This document shows positions 12,933-25,029 of a stretch of DNA of 64,000 bases, piece after piece. Origin of the DNA: Omphiscola glabra (Eukaryota; Mollusca; Gastropoda; Lymnaeidae); the NCBI GenBank assembly GCA_964017045.1, contig OZ024795.1, forward strand, positions 29,550,366 to 29,614,365, written 5' to 3'. The stretch's first letter is position 1. Every line of letters starts with the position of its first letter. The notes under the pieces are model-generated. The model did not search any database. It was not told the DNA's origin and saw nothing but the letters and a program-made list of their open reading frames with translations. Position numbers and translations under genes: made by a program.

Positions 12933-13404
12933 CTTAGATTTCTCCTCGGCCATGTCTAACATCCTCTTGTGATGGACGTCGCCTGTCATGGCGTTTCCGA
13001 GCTCTCCGGCCTGGCAGTGTTTAGGACCTGCCTGATCGATGCTGTAACCTCTGACCTGTGACCTCTGACCTGTTGCTGGCAACGTTGGGGGATTTCGTGG
13101 GTTGTCTATCCTAGCGCACAGTCGCCATATATCCGTTTACTTTACTGTGTATTCAATCTACTATCGCGGGAAATACATTTGACCTCGTCAACCGTGTTAA
13201 CGTGGGGAATAGATGTCTTCTTTTCTGTGTTTAAATTTAAATCCAATCGCCATAATAGTATTTATATACACTTTATAAACATCTATAACATAGCTCCGGT
13301 GTTACGCGTTTGTATCTGTTTGTCGCATTGATAATTTATAATAAATATAATTATAAATACAAAATTTAACAATGGTAAATACAGTTTAAAAATTATTATA
13401 GGTC
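12933..13404. other. Single-copy island with possible regulatory cluster
   Basis: Holds the TGACCT/X-box cluster annotated separately. Otherwise no gene is recognised. Confidence 0.5.
13045..13083. promoter_or_regulatory. Candidate nuclear-receptor DR1 cluster plus RFX X-box
   Basis: Four half-sites TAACCT, TGACCT, TGACCT, TGACCT lie at exact 7-bp spacing (13,045-13,071), which is direct repeats with 1-bp gaps, the DR1 arrangement bound by RXR/HNF4/COUP-type receptors. The cluster abuts GTTGCTGGCAAC (13,072-13,083), whose arms GTTGC/GCAAC are perfect inverted repeats as in RFX X-boxes. It may instead be a chance 7-bp tandem repeat; no function is shown. Confidence 0.35.
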
Positions 13405-13535
13405 ATATGTCTGAGTCGTTGTTGACATTAAGTATTGGATCTTACATTGGCCATCATAGTCGGTGTTGACATTAAGTATTGGATCTTACATTGGCCATCT
13501 GAGTCGTTGTTGACATTAAGTATTGGTTCTTAGAT
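13405..13535. repeat. 44-bp tandem repeat, ~3 copies
   Basis: GTTGACATTAAGTATTGGAT recurs at 13,421, 13,465 and 13,509. Confidence 0.93.
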
Positions 13536-13944
13536 CGACTTGACAAACTATCCAACAGCCGACATCTCTATTTCAATTTCTAGATGTCTGTATTATAATC
13601 AAAATCTCTATATGCACTATTTCCATGGTATTCACCAGCTTAACGATAAATTACTTGTATCCACAGTACATATTGAACACGTAAGGAGTTCTCATATTGT
13701 TGTATACTTATGTGAAGTTACATACAAAAACTACAATCCTTGACTCTTTCCATGTCGATATCATTATGGTGACCCATCACTGTCTATGATAATTATTGTG
13801 TTGTTTAGTCCCTAAAACGGCCGCATGTCTCAGTATAAAATAAATAACACATCGTTTTGTCTTAATAAAATACAACAGAAAATGGTTGCGATTAATATAA
13901 TTTGTTCTGAGTCATTCAATCTTTGGTGTCTCGGGACATTGTAT

Positions 13945-14100
13945 GCCATAGTTGGACTTACATATTTTGTATGACATAGTTGGAGTAGCATATATAGTAT
14001 GATATTTTTGGACTCACATATTGTTTATGACATTTTTGAACTCACATATTTTGTATGACATATTTGGTATGACATAGTTGGATTCACCTATTTTGTATTT
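13945..14100. repeat. Degenerate ~27-30-bp repeat
   Basis: Repeats of TATGACATAGTTGGA plus CTCACATATTTTG with length changes. Confidence 0.75.
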
Positions 14101-14399
14101 CCACCATTACCACCATATAACCACTGCTCGGTTTCTTCCACCGCACCATTCACACCACCTAATCACCTCACCATTTCAACCCCGTAACTACAGCACCATT
14201 CCCACCCCAACCACCCCACTGTTCCATTACTTACTGGCTGCCATTAGTAAGGCAGAATGAAATAAGGGCTTGAAATTATTGTGACGCGTGAACAGTGTCT
14301 GGTTGCCTCGATATTAGCATTATCCGTCTTTTTGTTACTGCTATTTTCATCTTCCATTTCCTCCGGCTATTTCTGTCTCCCCGTTGCAGATGTTAACTT

Positions 14400-14685
14400 T
14401 TGGACTCAGCTTGAAACTCAACTACAAAGCAATTAGTGGTCATAATGTAGAGCATTCCGCTTTGGACTCGACTCAAGCATCTGCTTGAAACCCAACTACA
14501 AAGCAATTAGTGGTCATAATGTAGAGCATTCCGCTTTGGACTCGACTCAAGCATCTGCTTGAAACCCAACTACAAAGCAATTAGTGGTCAGAATGTAGAG
14601 CATTCCGCTTTGGACTCGACTCAAGAATCGGCTTGAAACCCAACAACAAATTAATTAGTGGTCAGAATGTAGAGCATTCCGCGAT
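14400..14685. repeat. 74-bp tandem repeat, ~3.9 copies
   Basis: GCTTGAAAC starts recur at 14,409 and 14,483 with further copies. Units include GCAATTAGTGGTCATAATGT and ACTCGACTCAAGCATCT. Confidence 0.95.
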
Positions 14686-14999
14686 TCTCTATTTATCAAA
14701 AAAAATTATCTTAATTGCAATATTTTCTTGATCTGTTTCTCCGGATTATTATGAAATGATGATATGTATCTAGTTGGACAGATAATGCCTTTAAACCATT
14801 GGACCAATATGTATTTCGCCCGTTGTTCTGTTTTTGCATATAAATATACGTTTCATTCTGTCATCAAATCATAGTCTAAACAGATCGATACAATTTGACC
14901 TCCTTAACCCACCAATCAATCAATTAATCAACCCATCATTCAATCAATTCACCAATGATCACAAGGAAAATAACTTCTACTATTAATTCATCTTAGGAA

Positions 15000-15515
15000 C
15001 CCAGTCGTATCCCACCTACCATCAATCAGTCGTATCCGACCTACCATCAACCAGTCATATCCCACTTACCATCAACCAGTCGTATCCCACCTACCATCAA
15101 CCAGTCGTATCCCATCTACCATCAACCAGTCGTATCCCACCTACCATCAACCAGTCGTATCCCACCTACCATCAATCAGTCGTATCCGACCTACCATCAA
15201 CCAGTCATACCCCACTTACCATCAACCAGTCGTATCCCACCTACCATTAACCAGTCGTATCCCACCTACCATTAACCAGTCGTATCCCACCTACCATCAA
15301 CCAGTCGTATCCCACCTACCATCAACCAGTTGTACACCACTTTACATCACAGTTGTACCCAACCTACCTTCAACCAGTCATATTCCAACTGCCATCAATC
15401 AGTCGTATCCGACCTACCATCAACCAGTCATATCCCACTTACCATCAACCAGTCGTATCCCACCTACCATCAACCAGTCGTATCCCACCAACCATCATCC
15501 AGTCATATCCCACCA
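15000..15515. repeat. 25-bp minisatellite, ~20 copies
   Basis: Units contain ACCATCAACCAGTCGTATCC. A block of about seven units is itself partly duplicated, as shown by recurring CAATCAGTCGTATCCGACC variants. Confidence 0.95.
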
Positions 15516-15754
15516 ACCCAAACAAATCTCATTCGATTGCCCCCTAAATTTCCCCCTCCCTCAACTATCCCACAACCATGCGCTTTTCAATTTTCCCATT
15601 CCCTCTGACTTGTCTCACTTTTAAGTTATCTGCTACTGACACATTCAATTACAACAACCTGTCTCAACTCGCACTATTAGCTTAACACAAACACGGGTTC
15701 TTATATTTTACATATATAGCACTTGAACTAAATTATGTGGTTGCCATTTCTTCA

Positions 15755-15890
15755 CGATAACCTTCCATGAACCCATGATAAGATAATGAAAACCTCCATG
15801 AACCCATGATAAGGAATGCTAACCTACCATAAAGCCATGATAACGAAATGAAAACCTCCCATGAACCCATGATAAGGATATGAAAATGTA
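15755..15890. repeat. ~31-bp repeat, ~4 copies
   Basis: Units contain CCATGAACCCATGATAAGGA and a short A-rich linker. Confidence 0.88.
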
Positions 15891-15944
15891 CTTTCAGCCT
15901 TATCATAATCAACAAGACTATCCGTTACCTCATTAGATACATAC

Positions 15945-16172
15945 CATATACTCAGTTTGAGACACCTACCATAGACTCAGTTTGAGACACCTACCATAGA
16001 CTCAGTTTGAGACACCTACCATAGACTCAGTTTGAGACACATACCATAGACTCAGTTTGAGACACCTACCATAGACTCAGTTTGAGACACCTACCATAGA
16101 CTCAGTTCGAGACGCCTGCCATAGAAACAGTTTGAGACACCTACCATAGACTCAGTTTGAGACACCTACTGA
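15945..16172. repeat. 25-bp minisatellite, ~9 copies
   Basis: Units of CCATAGACTCAGTTTGAGAC plus ACCTA. Confidence 0.96.
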
Positions 16173-17209
16173 AGACTCCTTTGCTCCCCACCCAGCTTTT
16201 TTCTGCTACGTCTGGATTGTCCCCCCCCCCCCCCGAATCAACCGGGATCCCACCACAGTTTACAAATGATTGTTTACCCCCCCCCCCCCAACTATATCCA
16301 GGTCCAAAGTCCATATCGCACGCGACTGCTCGTGACGTTGTATTCATTATTTCTTGACCGACTCGGTATGTCCGTCACAACGTTGTTCATCCGCTCTTTC
16401 TCCCGAGAAGTTTTCAGTTTGCTCTCTACGGCCGATGAGCAAATTGAGTTTCCGCTCAAATTATTGGAGTCTTCTTTGCTTAAGAGCCAAGCCATATTTT
16501 CTCAGCTCGCCCTGCAAATATTGGCCGAGCTCGCCCACACACACACCGAGACGCGCGTGCGCATGTCAGCGCTGGGCCTTGTTCCGGTGAGCTCAGTGAT
16601 CCTGCGGACTCGCTCCAAACAGGCCCCAATCATCCCAGTCGGCAAATACGTCGAGAGTTTCAATTAGAAACCGCCTTAGCCAGATTATGATATATTTAAG
16701 AAACGTAAGTCTGTTTATAAATAAGAGGGCGGATTTTGTAGATTGCGTGTAAGAGACCGCATCTTTGAAATAAAACCGGACTTGCGCTCGAATCTTGCAC
16801 TGAATACATATCCGGGTATGAAGTACTGTGTATACAAGCGACAGTCTTAAATGAACACCACGAGCAGGTTAAGAGTTTTTTTTTTAAAAATTAGTTGACA
16901 AATTTTGATTTGGAAATATTCTTAGATTTAGATTTCGGAGACTCGAGTTAATTTCAAAGCGACATAAAATTTACTCAGTAAAATCAATCTCATGGTACGA
17001 CACTTACGGTGCATTAGTTTTATGTGCTAATGGATTGGGATGGGGGCCTTCTTTAATAGGTGAAGATTTGTGTTTGAAAATTACAAGCACCGTTGTCCTT
17101 TTGGAGGCAGTCATTCTGCTTGTCGTTGGTTGCATGTGTGCTGTTGGTGAATGGTTATGATTCTTGTTGGTTTGTTGTTGTATGCTTTGTGGCGGGTGTG
17201 GTGTTGTGC
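16173..17209. other. Single-copy stretch, no gene recognised
   Basis: Two poly-C runs (near 16,220-16,233 and 16,277-16,289) are present. An open frame of 133 codons at 16,266-16,667 (+) has balanced composition but starts in a poly-C run and matches no family I know. Confidence 0.45.
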
Positions 17210-17500
17210 TAGTTTGTCTTTTTTTAGTTGTGTTTTTGTTCTTTGTGACGGTTGTTGTGTTTGTTCTTCGTGACGGTTGTTGTGTTTGTTCTTTGTGACG
17301 GTTGTTGTGTTTGTTCTTTGTGACGGTTGTTGTGTTTGTTCTTTGTGACGGTTGTTGTGTTTGTTCTTCGTGACGGTTGTTGTGTTTGTTCTTTGTGACG
17401 GTTGTTGTGTTTGTTCTTTGTGACGGTTGTTCTGTTTGTTCTTCGTGACGGTTGTTCTGTTTGTTCTTCGTGGAGGTAGTTATTTTTGTTCTTCGTGGTG
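17210..17500. repeat. 25-bp minisatellite, ~11 copies
   Basis: Units contain GTTTGTTCTTTGTGACGGTT. A T/C variant (CTTTG or CTTCG) is interspersed. Confidence 0.96.
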
Positions 17501-18214
17501 GTTGTGTGTCTATTATTGTTAATAATTGCTAAAAATCATTTAAATATCAATATTCTTCGCGAAGTTTATGAAAATAAACTCTGTTCAAAGTTATTTTCTG
17601 GATTTGTGCGCAACAGAACTACAACAAACCACAACAACCGAACAACCCGCGCTTGTTCAGGTCAAGTAGAAATCCTCTGCCAAGAAACGTCATCCATCCC
17701 TTCTACTCCGGTACCTGTTGGTCGTGTCCTACAATGATGTTGACTCGGACCCTTCCATTGGAGACGCTCTTTTCCTGGCGTCACGTGCCCTCATCGAGTT
17801 GTGGACATTGTCAAGTAGGTCTAGGATTTCTCAGGCTGCGCGGGACGATGGGAACGTGGCCTGGTAACGCTATTTGAAAAGTTGGTCCAGTATCGATGGC
17901 TTGGAGGGGCTCGTCGACTGGTGACTAATTTACTACGAGCTTGTTTTTTTTTTTCTATCGATGTGTTGGACATTGGCCTTTCTAAAGTATTGGGCGAAAT
18001 AGATGTATTATGTTAACTTTTTCTTCACAAAAATAATATGGGAATTGAATTATGCTACATATAGTGATATATTTTCAGTTATAATTGACCTTTGACTACT
18101 TATGTGGACATAGAATAAGTTGTTTTCCGTTACCCCCCCCCCCTTTTTTTTTCCCTCCGATCTGAAAATACCATAGTGTATCGCTATGCTTATAAAAGTG
18201 TTACATCATTGATC
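17501..18214. other. Single-copy island with a weak exon candidate
   Basis: An open frame at 17,670-17,864 (+) has protein-like composition but poor splice context; see findings. The rest is AT-rich with no gene. Confidence 0.4.
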
Positions 18215-18430
18215 GAAGGTATAAGATGAAAATTTCAATAGTAGGCAGGCGATATAAGATGAAAATGTTAACAGTAGGCAGGTGGTATTCGATTAAAATG
18301 TTAACAGTAGGCAGGCGGTATACGATAAAAATGTTAACAGTAGGCAGGCGGTATAAGATGAAATGTTAACAGTAGGCAGGCGGTATAAGATGAAAATGTT
18401 AACGGTAGGCGGGCGGTATAAGATGAAACG
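18215..18430. repeat. 33-bp minisatellite, ~6.5 copies
   Basis: Units contain TAAGATGAAAATGTTAACAG and TAGGCAGGCGG. Confidence 0.94.
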
Positions 18431-18784
18431 AAGACGAGCACAGTCAATTAAACTGAGCACGTCATTGCTATGACATATTGCGTGATTAGTTTGTTCTTGT
18501 TTTGTCTCTGTTACGTTGGTTTCAGGAGATTTAAAGACTTGACTGTTAGTAGTGAGAACTTAAGAATACAACAACTGCCCTTAAGTCAAACCCGCAGCAG
18601 ATCTGTTAGCATCAACCATTCACTTGAATCTCTCCTACAGTTCATCAAATGTCAAAGACTGCACTAGATTTATTGTTATTTTTATGTAAAGTAGTGTCAA
18701 TATATTTTTTTATACCAGATTTCTTGACGTTTAAGAATATTTAAATTAATTTTTTTGAACTGTGTGAGTGCGGAAGAGTTCCAT

Positions 18785-18890
18785 TGAAAATGTCACAGCA
18801 TTTTCGGCTCTATACATTACAGCCTTTTCAGCCTAATACACCACAGCATTTCCAGCCAATTGAGCCACAGCATTTTCATGTCAAGGTCAG
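18785..18890. repeat. Degenerate ~26-bp repeat
   Basis: CACAGCATTTTCAGCC-like motifs recur four times with divergence. Confidence 0.7.
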
Positions 18891-19138
18891 TACATTACAA
18901 AAGCATCAGCTACATATAATCAAAACGGATGTCCCCGGCGACAAGGAAGACTCATAAATTAATTAGTGATAGGACCCTGGGGTCCTGGGCTTTTAAGAGT
19001 TAAAAGATTTTTGAATTCTACAACATGCTGAAGCTTGGAGACTTTAATTAAGATTTCTGGTTTTAGATTTTTAAAAGATTGAATTACATTAGCGCTACCG
19101 TAATTGAAAAATTACAGATAGAACTTGACGTTCTAGAT

Positions 19139-19334
19139 CAGTGGCTCTCAACCTGTGGTTCGCGACCCCATTGGGGGTCGACTGACCCTTTCCCAGGGGT
19201 CGCCTAAGACCTTCGAAAAACACATATACTCTACAGTTATGAAGTAGCAACGAACATATTTTGTGGCTGGGGGCCTCCACAACATGAGGAACTGTATTAA
19301 AGGGTCGCGGCATCAGAAAGGTTGAGAACCCCTG
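19139..19334. mobile_element. SPIN-like non-autonomous hAT element, intact ends
   Basis: A 196-bp element beginning CAGTGGCTCTCAACCTGTGG and ending GGTTGAGAACCCCTG, so the termini are inverted. It is flanked by a perfect 8-bp direct repeat TTCTAGAT (19,131-19,138 and 19,335-19,342), the length expected of a hAT target-site duplication. GTCGCGGC and GACCCC subterminal motifs fit the SPIN/Charlie group. No coding capacity. Shorter or opposite copies lie at 30,107 and 32,485. Confidence 0.93.
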
Positions 19335-19483
19335 TTCTAGATCATTCATAAGGTTTTAAATTCCAGCTCATCAGCATTGTCTTGGACATGTCACATTATA
19401 ACAACGTGACAATTCAAATGGTTTCAATATTACAGTACGAAAAATTACGTACATATTAAAGACGTTTCTGATGTGATCACTTT

Positions 19484-19715
19484 ACAAACCAAATCATGAT
19501 TGTTAACACCTTACAAACCAAATCATGATTGTTAACACCTTACAAACCAAATCATGATTGTTAACACCTTACAAACCAAATCATGACTGGTAACACCTTA
19601 CAAACAAAAATCATAATTGTTAACACCTTACAAACAAAAAAAAAACATAATTGTTAACACCTTACAAACCAAATCATAATTGTTAACACCTTACAAACTA
19701 AATCATGATTGGTTA
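19484..19715. repeat. 29-bp minisatellite, ~8 copies
   Basis: Units of TTAACACCTTACAAACCAAA plus TCATGATTG. One unit carries an expanded A run. Confidence 0.95.
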
Positions 19716-20404
19716 ACACCATCCTGCAAGTGTTGGTTAAAAATAAAAGCTTTCCTCCTTACATCTTCATCTGCATGACGATACCATTCCGTGCGTGACG
19801 ATACCATCCCGTGCTTGTCCGTAAACTTCCCTTCATATTTGCCTTGATTCAATATTTACCAAACCTTTTTGGAATGTTTTGTTTTTTAATCGAGAGAAAT
19901 TTTTATAATTATTTCTTTTAACATTCACGCTCTCTCATGTCAGCATGGGGAAATATCAGTGCTTCCATTAGGCAGCCACGCATGCCCCACACTACCGCAC
20001 ATTTAATGTCGACATATCTATAGTTCATAATATGTTGTCATTGAAAAGATATAATGGCTGCTCCCAATCACTGCCTTTGAATTACAGGTGCATCATGTGT
20101 GATCTGCTCTGTGTTGTTCTCTAATAACTGTAATAGGTTATACAGAATTGCATTATTACGTATATATGTTGTTGTTTTTTTAATAATATTTTAAATGAAT
20201 TCACTCGTGTAAAGTTCAGCCAAGGTCAAAATTAGTTTGCTGCATTAACTCCTGGTCTACGACTCCAGGATCTCGAGGTTTAATCTGATTTATGAAGTCA
20301 AACTTTTAAACAATTTAATACAGAAAGTATGGCGAGCTGTTCTCTTATTCTAATGTTGAAATACTGACATTGGATTCGAATGTCGAATACTTCCAAAATG
20401 GCCT
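19716..20404. other. Single-copy stretch
   Basis: Nothing recognised apart from a short duplicated TGACGATACCATCCCGTGC motif near 19,775-19,815. Confidence 0.5.
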
Positions 20405-21205
20405 CCTTTGTCTGTAGATTAAAAGTCTCAGCCTCTGTTGTCTGTAGATAGAAATTCTAAACCTTTGCTGTCTGTAGATAGAAAGTCTAAGCCTTTGCTG
20501 TCTGTAGATTAAAAGTCTAAGCATCTGTTGTCTGTAGATTAAAAGTCTAAGCATTTGTTGTATGTAGAATAAAAGTCTAAGCATCTGTTGTCTGTAGATT
20601 AAAAGTCTAAGCATCTGTTGTATGTAGAATAAAAGTCTAAGCATCTGTTGTATGTAGAATAAAAGTCTAAGCATCTGTTGTCTGTAGATTAAAAGTCTAA
20701 GCATCTGTTGTATGTAGAATAAAAGTCTAAGCCTCTGTTGTCTGTAGATTAAAAGTCTAAGCCTCTGTTGTCTATGGGTCGAAAGTCTAAGCATCTGTTG
20801 TCTGTAGATTAAAAGTCTAAGCATCTGTTGTCTGTAGATAGAAAGTCTAAACCTTTGCTGTCTGTAGATAGAAAGTCTAAGCCTTTGCTGTCTGTAGATT
20901 AAAAGTCTAAGCATTTGTTGTCTGTAGATTAAAAGTCTAAGCATCTGTTGTCTGTAGATTAAAAGTCTAAGCCTCTGTTGTCTGAAGATTAAAAGTCTAA
21001 GCCTCTGTTGTCTATGGGTCGAAAGTCTAAGCATCTGTTTTCTGTTGATTAAAAGTCTAAGCCTCTGTTGTCTATTGGTCGAAAGTCTAAGCATCTGTTG
21101 TCTGAAGATTAAAAGTCTAAGCATCTGTTGTCTGTAGATTAAAAGTCTAAGCATCTGTTGTCTGTATGTTGAAAGTCTAAGCCTCTGTTGTCTGTCGTTT
21201 GACTT
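20405..21205. repeat. 30-bp minisatellite, ~27 copies
   Basis: Units contain AAGTCTAAGCATCTGTTGTC and TGTAGATTAA. Because 30 is a multiple of three the minus strand stays open for 311 codons (repeating RQQMLRLLIY). Variant units recur in blocks, implying segmental duplication within the array. Confidence 0.97.
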
Positions 21206-21261
21206 CACATGTCGTAATCCCTTGTTGTCTGTTCGACTTATATTTTGATCTAAGCGGAGTA

Positions 21262-21355
21262 AAACGAATGCGTGTTTCAATACCCCACTGACACGAATGC
21301 GTGTTTCAATACCCTACTGACACGAATGCGTGTTTCAATACCGGACTGACACGAA
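21262..21355. repeat. 29-bp repeat, ~3.3 copies
   Basis: Units of CGAATGCGTGTTTCAATACC plus a short linker. Confidence 0.93.
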
Positions 21356-21425
21356 TGCGTCTTTGAATAGCGGGCCATAAAAAAAGCAACGTAGAAACTA
21401 GAGTGAACTTCCTCGTGGATTGAAG

Positions 21426-21518
21426 ATGGCGGCCGGGGAAAAGCTGAAGAGCTCCTATTCATGGGCACTCGTGGACTTCCTGTCACGGAGGGTTGATGGG
21501 AAGGAAATGATCTCGTGA
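21426..21518 (+). other. Small ORF at an AAGATGGCGGCC site, possible first exon
   Basis: A 30-codon open frame starts at ATG 21,426 in the context AAGATGGCGGCCGGGG, which is both a good Kozak context (G at +4) and a strong YY1-type motif, a combination common at the first coding exon of animal genes. The product would start MAAGEKLKSSYSWALVDF and stops at TGA 21,516. No known family is recognised. If it is a first exon, splicing would have to leave before the stop, and no strong donor is evident. It could equally be chance. Confidence 0.2.
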
Positions 21519-21550
21519 TGACTGCTCGCCAGGCTTGACACGTATTCAAT

Positions 21551-22070
21551 TTGCGCTCTATGTACGTCTCGAAAACGCTGGAGTGCCAACGGAAGCATAC
21601 TGACCCCCAAATGAAGCGCCTTGAAAAAATAGGAAAGAGATAAAGTGGTATATATGAACGTGAAATGTGGTTAACTGTGTGTCGGTGGGGAGGGACGTTG
21701 AGATGGGACCGGAAGTGGACAAATACAGTGATGGTTTTTCTTGGGGCTAAAAAAACGACATTGCGAAGTATATAAACGAATGAGTCATGTTTGGATGCGG
21801 GCAGTAGAAATGTGGAGAGAAATGTGAGAAAACGTATGACATTGTATTATATTTTATACCACGGCATGAACTGCAAGTAGATGGGGAAGTCTTGCTTTTG
21901 ATTCGGACATAAAATAGACATGGTCCCAGGTCACTGCCTCGTGGTTTAAAAGCCTGAATTTCGGACTCACACTACACACAATTATTATAAGATTGACTGC
22001 AGCATAATTCAAAGTGTTCAGTTGATTCTTTTAAACAGATTGGCACTTATGCTTTGGATATGCCTGGTGA
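21551..22070. other. Single-copy stretch
   Basis: No gene or repeat recognised. Confidence 0.45.
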
Positions 22071-22178
22071 AATATTGGACTGGATCAAATGAAATATTGG
22101 ACTGGATCAAATGAAATATTGGACTGGATCAAATGAAATATTGGACTGGATCAAATGAAATATTGGACTGGATCAAAC
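22071..22178. repeat. 22-bp minisatellite, ~5 identical copies
   Basis: Units of GACTGGATCAAATGAAATAT plus TG with no variation except at the edges. Confidence 0.97.
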
Positions 22179-23129
22179 CACGTCGATTCTCTGAGGGAAA
22201 CTATTTTTGCACCAAAATAAAATTTTAAAAATGCACACACAAAAATCAGTAAATATACCAAAGTCCGTTAAAAGACTTTTAAGAACATTTCCAAGCTACT
22301 CACTTCGGGATGCAAAGCTAAAAATAACTACCTCAACAACTTGACACAGCCAAGTTATGCAAAGAGCCACTGGCGAGCCCAGTGATAGAAATGAAAACTC
22401 TTCAAATTTGCGTGTAAGACACACACACAAAAGACAACTCAACTTTCTTATAAATAAATAAATCAAGCAAGCCCCAACAAATAACGTTACATTCACACCT
22501 TAGCCAAATAAATCAAATGGATGTTGTCGTGCTGTAATTATAAAAAGCTAAAATAAGTAAAGCCGGCAATAAATGTGTCCTTTAAAAAACAAAACTGAGC
22601 AAGAACGCTGATTCTACCCCTGGGTTATCGAATGTTGGAGGGAACGTATAAAGCGCGATGCTTCCAGCCCAAAGTGTATCCAGACTGATAAATAACGATA
22701 CAATGATGATGTATGTCAGGATCGATACCAGTTTATTTCTCGCCCCGGTCAAGTGGACGCGGTTATCGCATTAAATTGTGTCAATTATTTTAGAGTGAAC
22801 CAGGACGGCCAGGGATGGCCGGTGGACACACTACCAAACGCACCCGGTTTCACAGAGTGAGGAAAGTTACCAGAGAAATGAAGCATTTAGAAGCTGTGTA
22901 AAATTGGTGTCTTTAAGTTAGGCAGTCAGTGGTGTCAAGTTAGAGCTAAATTTATAGGCATTACGTCGAAAAACAAGTTTGGGGGAGGGAGGGTTTCAAT
23001 AAACAATGAACCTACGGACTTTGCTAAGAAATAAATATATAAATTTATAAATACATCAGATTATGTCAGATTATTTAATGTTTTTCTGCCAATTAATAGG
23101 GGTTCTTTTGTATGTGTGTCAGGGGGCCA
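22179..23129. other. Single-copy island
   Basis: No gene seen. The portion 22,620-22,870 is more balanced in composition than its surroundings and is a candidate conserved non-coding element by composition only. Confidence 0.4.
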
Positions 23130-23505
23130 TGGATCGGATATGCACTGACTGACTGTGTCAGTGGTCCAAGGATTAAATTGTATACACTGATGGACTGTTT
23201 CAGTGGTCCAGGGATATACACTGACAGTGTTAGGGGTCCAAAGATATATACTGATTGACTGTGTCAGAGGGGAAAGGATTGTATACTGATTGACTGGGTC
23301 AGGGGTCCAAGGATTATATACTGATTAACTGTGTCAGGGGTCCAAGGATTATATACTGATTAACTGTGTCAGGGGTCCAAGGATTATATACTGATTGACT
23401 GGGTCAGGGGTCCAAGGATTATATACTGATTAACTGTGTCATGGGTCCAAGGATTATATACTGATTGACTGTGTTAGGGGTCCATGGATTATATACTGAT
23501 AGTCT
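23130..23505. repeat. ~35-bp minisatellite, ~10 copies
   Basis: Units contain GGATTATATACTGATTGACT and GTGTCAGGGGTCCAA. The 5' copies are diverged and shortened. Confidence 0.93.
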
Positions 23506-24060
23506 TTGAAGCGGCGCTATAGAACAATCAGGAGTCCATGAACTAGTCTTGTCTAAAGTTAAACCTATTTTCAAAAAACTTATAAATCCTAATTTCAGAT
23601 GTTATTTAAAGTTGGAAAATCAACAACAACAAAAAGATGAGACGGAGATTCAAAAATTAACTTGTAGTATAGATACGGCTAATTAAAAAGTAAAGTTTGA
23701 AATAACGTGGAATACAACGTTACTAATGTTACTCCTTACATGAAACGACTGTATCTGAACTGCTGAGAAATGTCCTCTTGTCAACGGGTTCTAATCAAAG
23801 TTACTGTACGTTTAAATCGGAAGGTAAAGTTGGTACAAATGTGAACGTGAGATGTATTACTGTAATTTTCAGGTGCTGTAGTAAGTTTTCTATATATAAA
23901 ATACTTGTGTTACCTTGCAGGTATTTTATGTTCCTCATAGTATAAAGCCAAAATGTAAAGATCATTTAAACAACTCTTCCCAGTTCTCTCATTCAAATTC
24001 ATCTACTCATTGGTCAGCTGGATGATTTTATAGTCATCCAAATAAGCCAGCATCAAGCTT
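23506..24060. other. Single-copy AT-rich stretch
   Basis: Nothing recognised. Confidence 0.5.
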
Positions 24061-24845
24061 TTGTACCTGTCTCCACGTTTCTTTACCTGTCCCCACGTTT
24101 CTCTACCTCTCTCCACGTTTCTTTACCTGTCCCCACGTTTCTCTACCTCTCTCCACGTTTCTTTACCTGTCCCCACGTTTCTCTACCTCTCTCCACGTTT
24201 CTTTACCTGTCCCCACGTTTCTCTACCTCTCTCCACGTTTCTTTACCTGTCCCCACGTTTCTGTACCTGTCCCCACGTTTCTGTACCTCTCTCCACGTTT
24301 CTTTACCTGTCCCCACGTTTCTCTACCTCTCTCCACGTTTCTTTACCTGTCCCCACGTTTCTCTACCTCTCTCCACGTTTCTTTACCTGTCCCCACGTTT
24401 CTTTACCTGTCCCCACGTTTCTTTACATTTCCCCAATTTTCTTTACCTGTCCCCACGTTTCTTTACCTGTCCCCAAGTTTCTTTACCTGTCCCCAAGTTT
24501 CTTAACCTGTCCCCTAGTTTAGTTACCTGTCCCCAAGTTTCTTTACCTGTCCCCAAGTTTCTTTACCTGTCCCCTAGTTTAGTTACCTGTCCCCAAGTTT
24601 CTTTACCTGTCCCCTAGTTTAGTTACCTGTCCCCAAGTTTCTTTACCTGTCCCCAAGTTTCTTTACCTGTCCCCCTAGTTTAGTTACCTGTCCCTAAGTT
24701 TCTATACATTTCCCCAAGTTTCTTTACCTGTCCCCAAGTTTCTTTACCTGTCCCCAAGTTTATTTACCTGTCCCAAAGTTTCTCTACCTCTCCATAAATT
24801 TCTTTACATTTCCCCAAGCTTCTTTACCTGACCCCAAGTTTCTTA
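24061..24845. repeat. 20-bp pyrimidine-rich minisatellite, ~39 copies
   Basis: Units of TTTCTTTACCTGTCCCCACG. In the first 300 bp CTTTACCTGTCC and CTCTACCTCTCC units alternate, giving a 40-bp higher-order repeat. In the last 400 bp the unit ends in CAAG instead of CACG. Only A, C, G (one or two per unit) and T-rich strand bias keep frames open. Confidence 0.97.
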
Positions 24846-25029
24846 TAAGTGTTTAAACTTTCTGTTTCTTGTTATATCTTGAAGTGCTAAGCAAGAGTCT
24901 TAGCAGAAAAGCCCTTCTTTCATTGTCCTGTCTTTCTATTTCAAGTTTGTACATACATTTTTCTGTTATATTCTTTTAAGTTGCAATCTTTCTCATATAG
25001 CTAATGAATTAACTGTAGCGCAACCAGTG

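Noticed and set aside
12325..12972. 215-codon proline/serine/leucine-rich + frame
   Set aside because: Compositional artefact of a polypyrimidine array; several frames are open at once.
16266..16667. 133-codon frame with balanced composition
   Set aside because: Starts in a poly-C run, shows no domain, and has overlapping open frames on both strands; too weak to call.
20345..21280. 311-codon minus-strand frame repeating RQQMLRLLIY
   Set aside because: Entirely a 30-bp minisatellite read in register.
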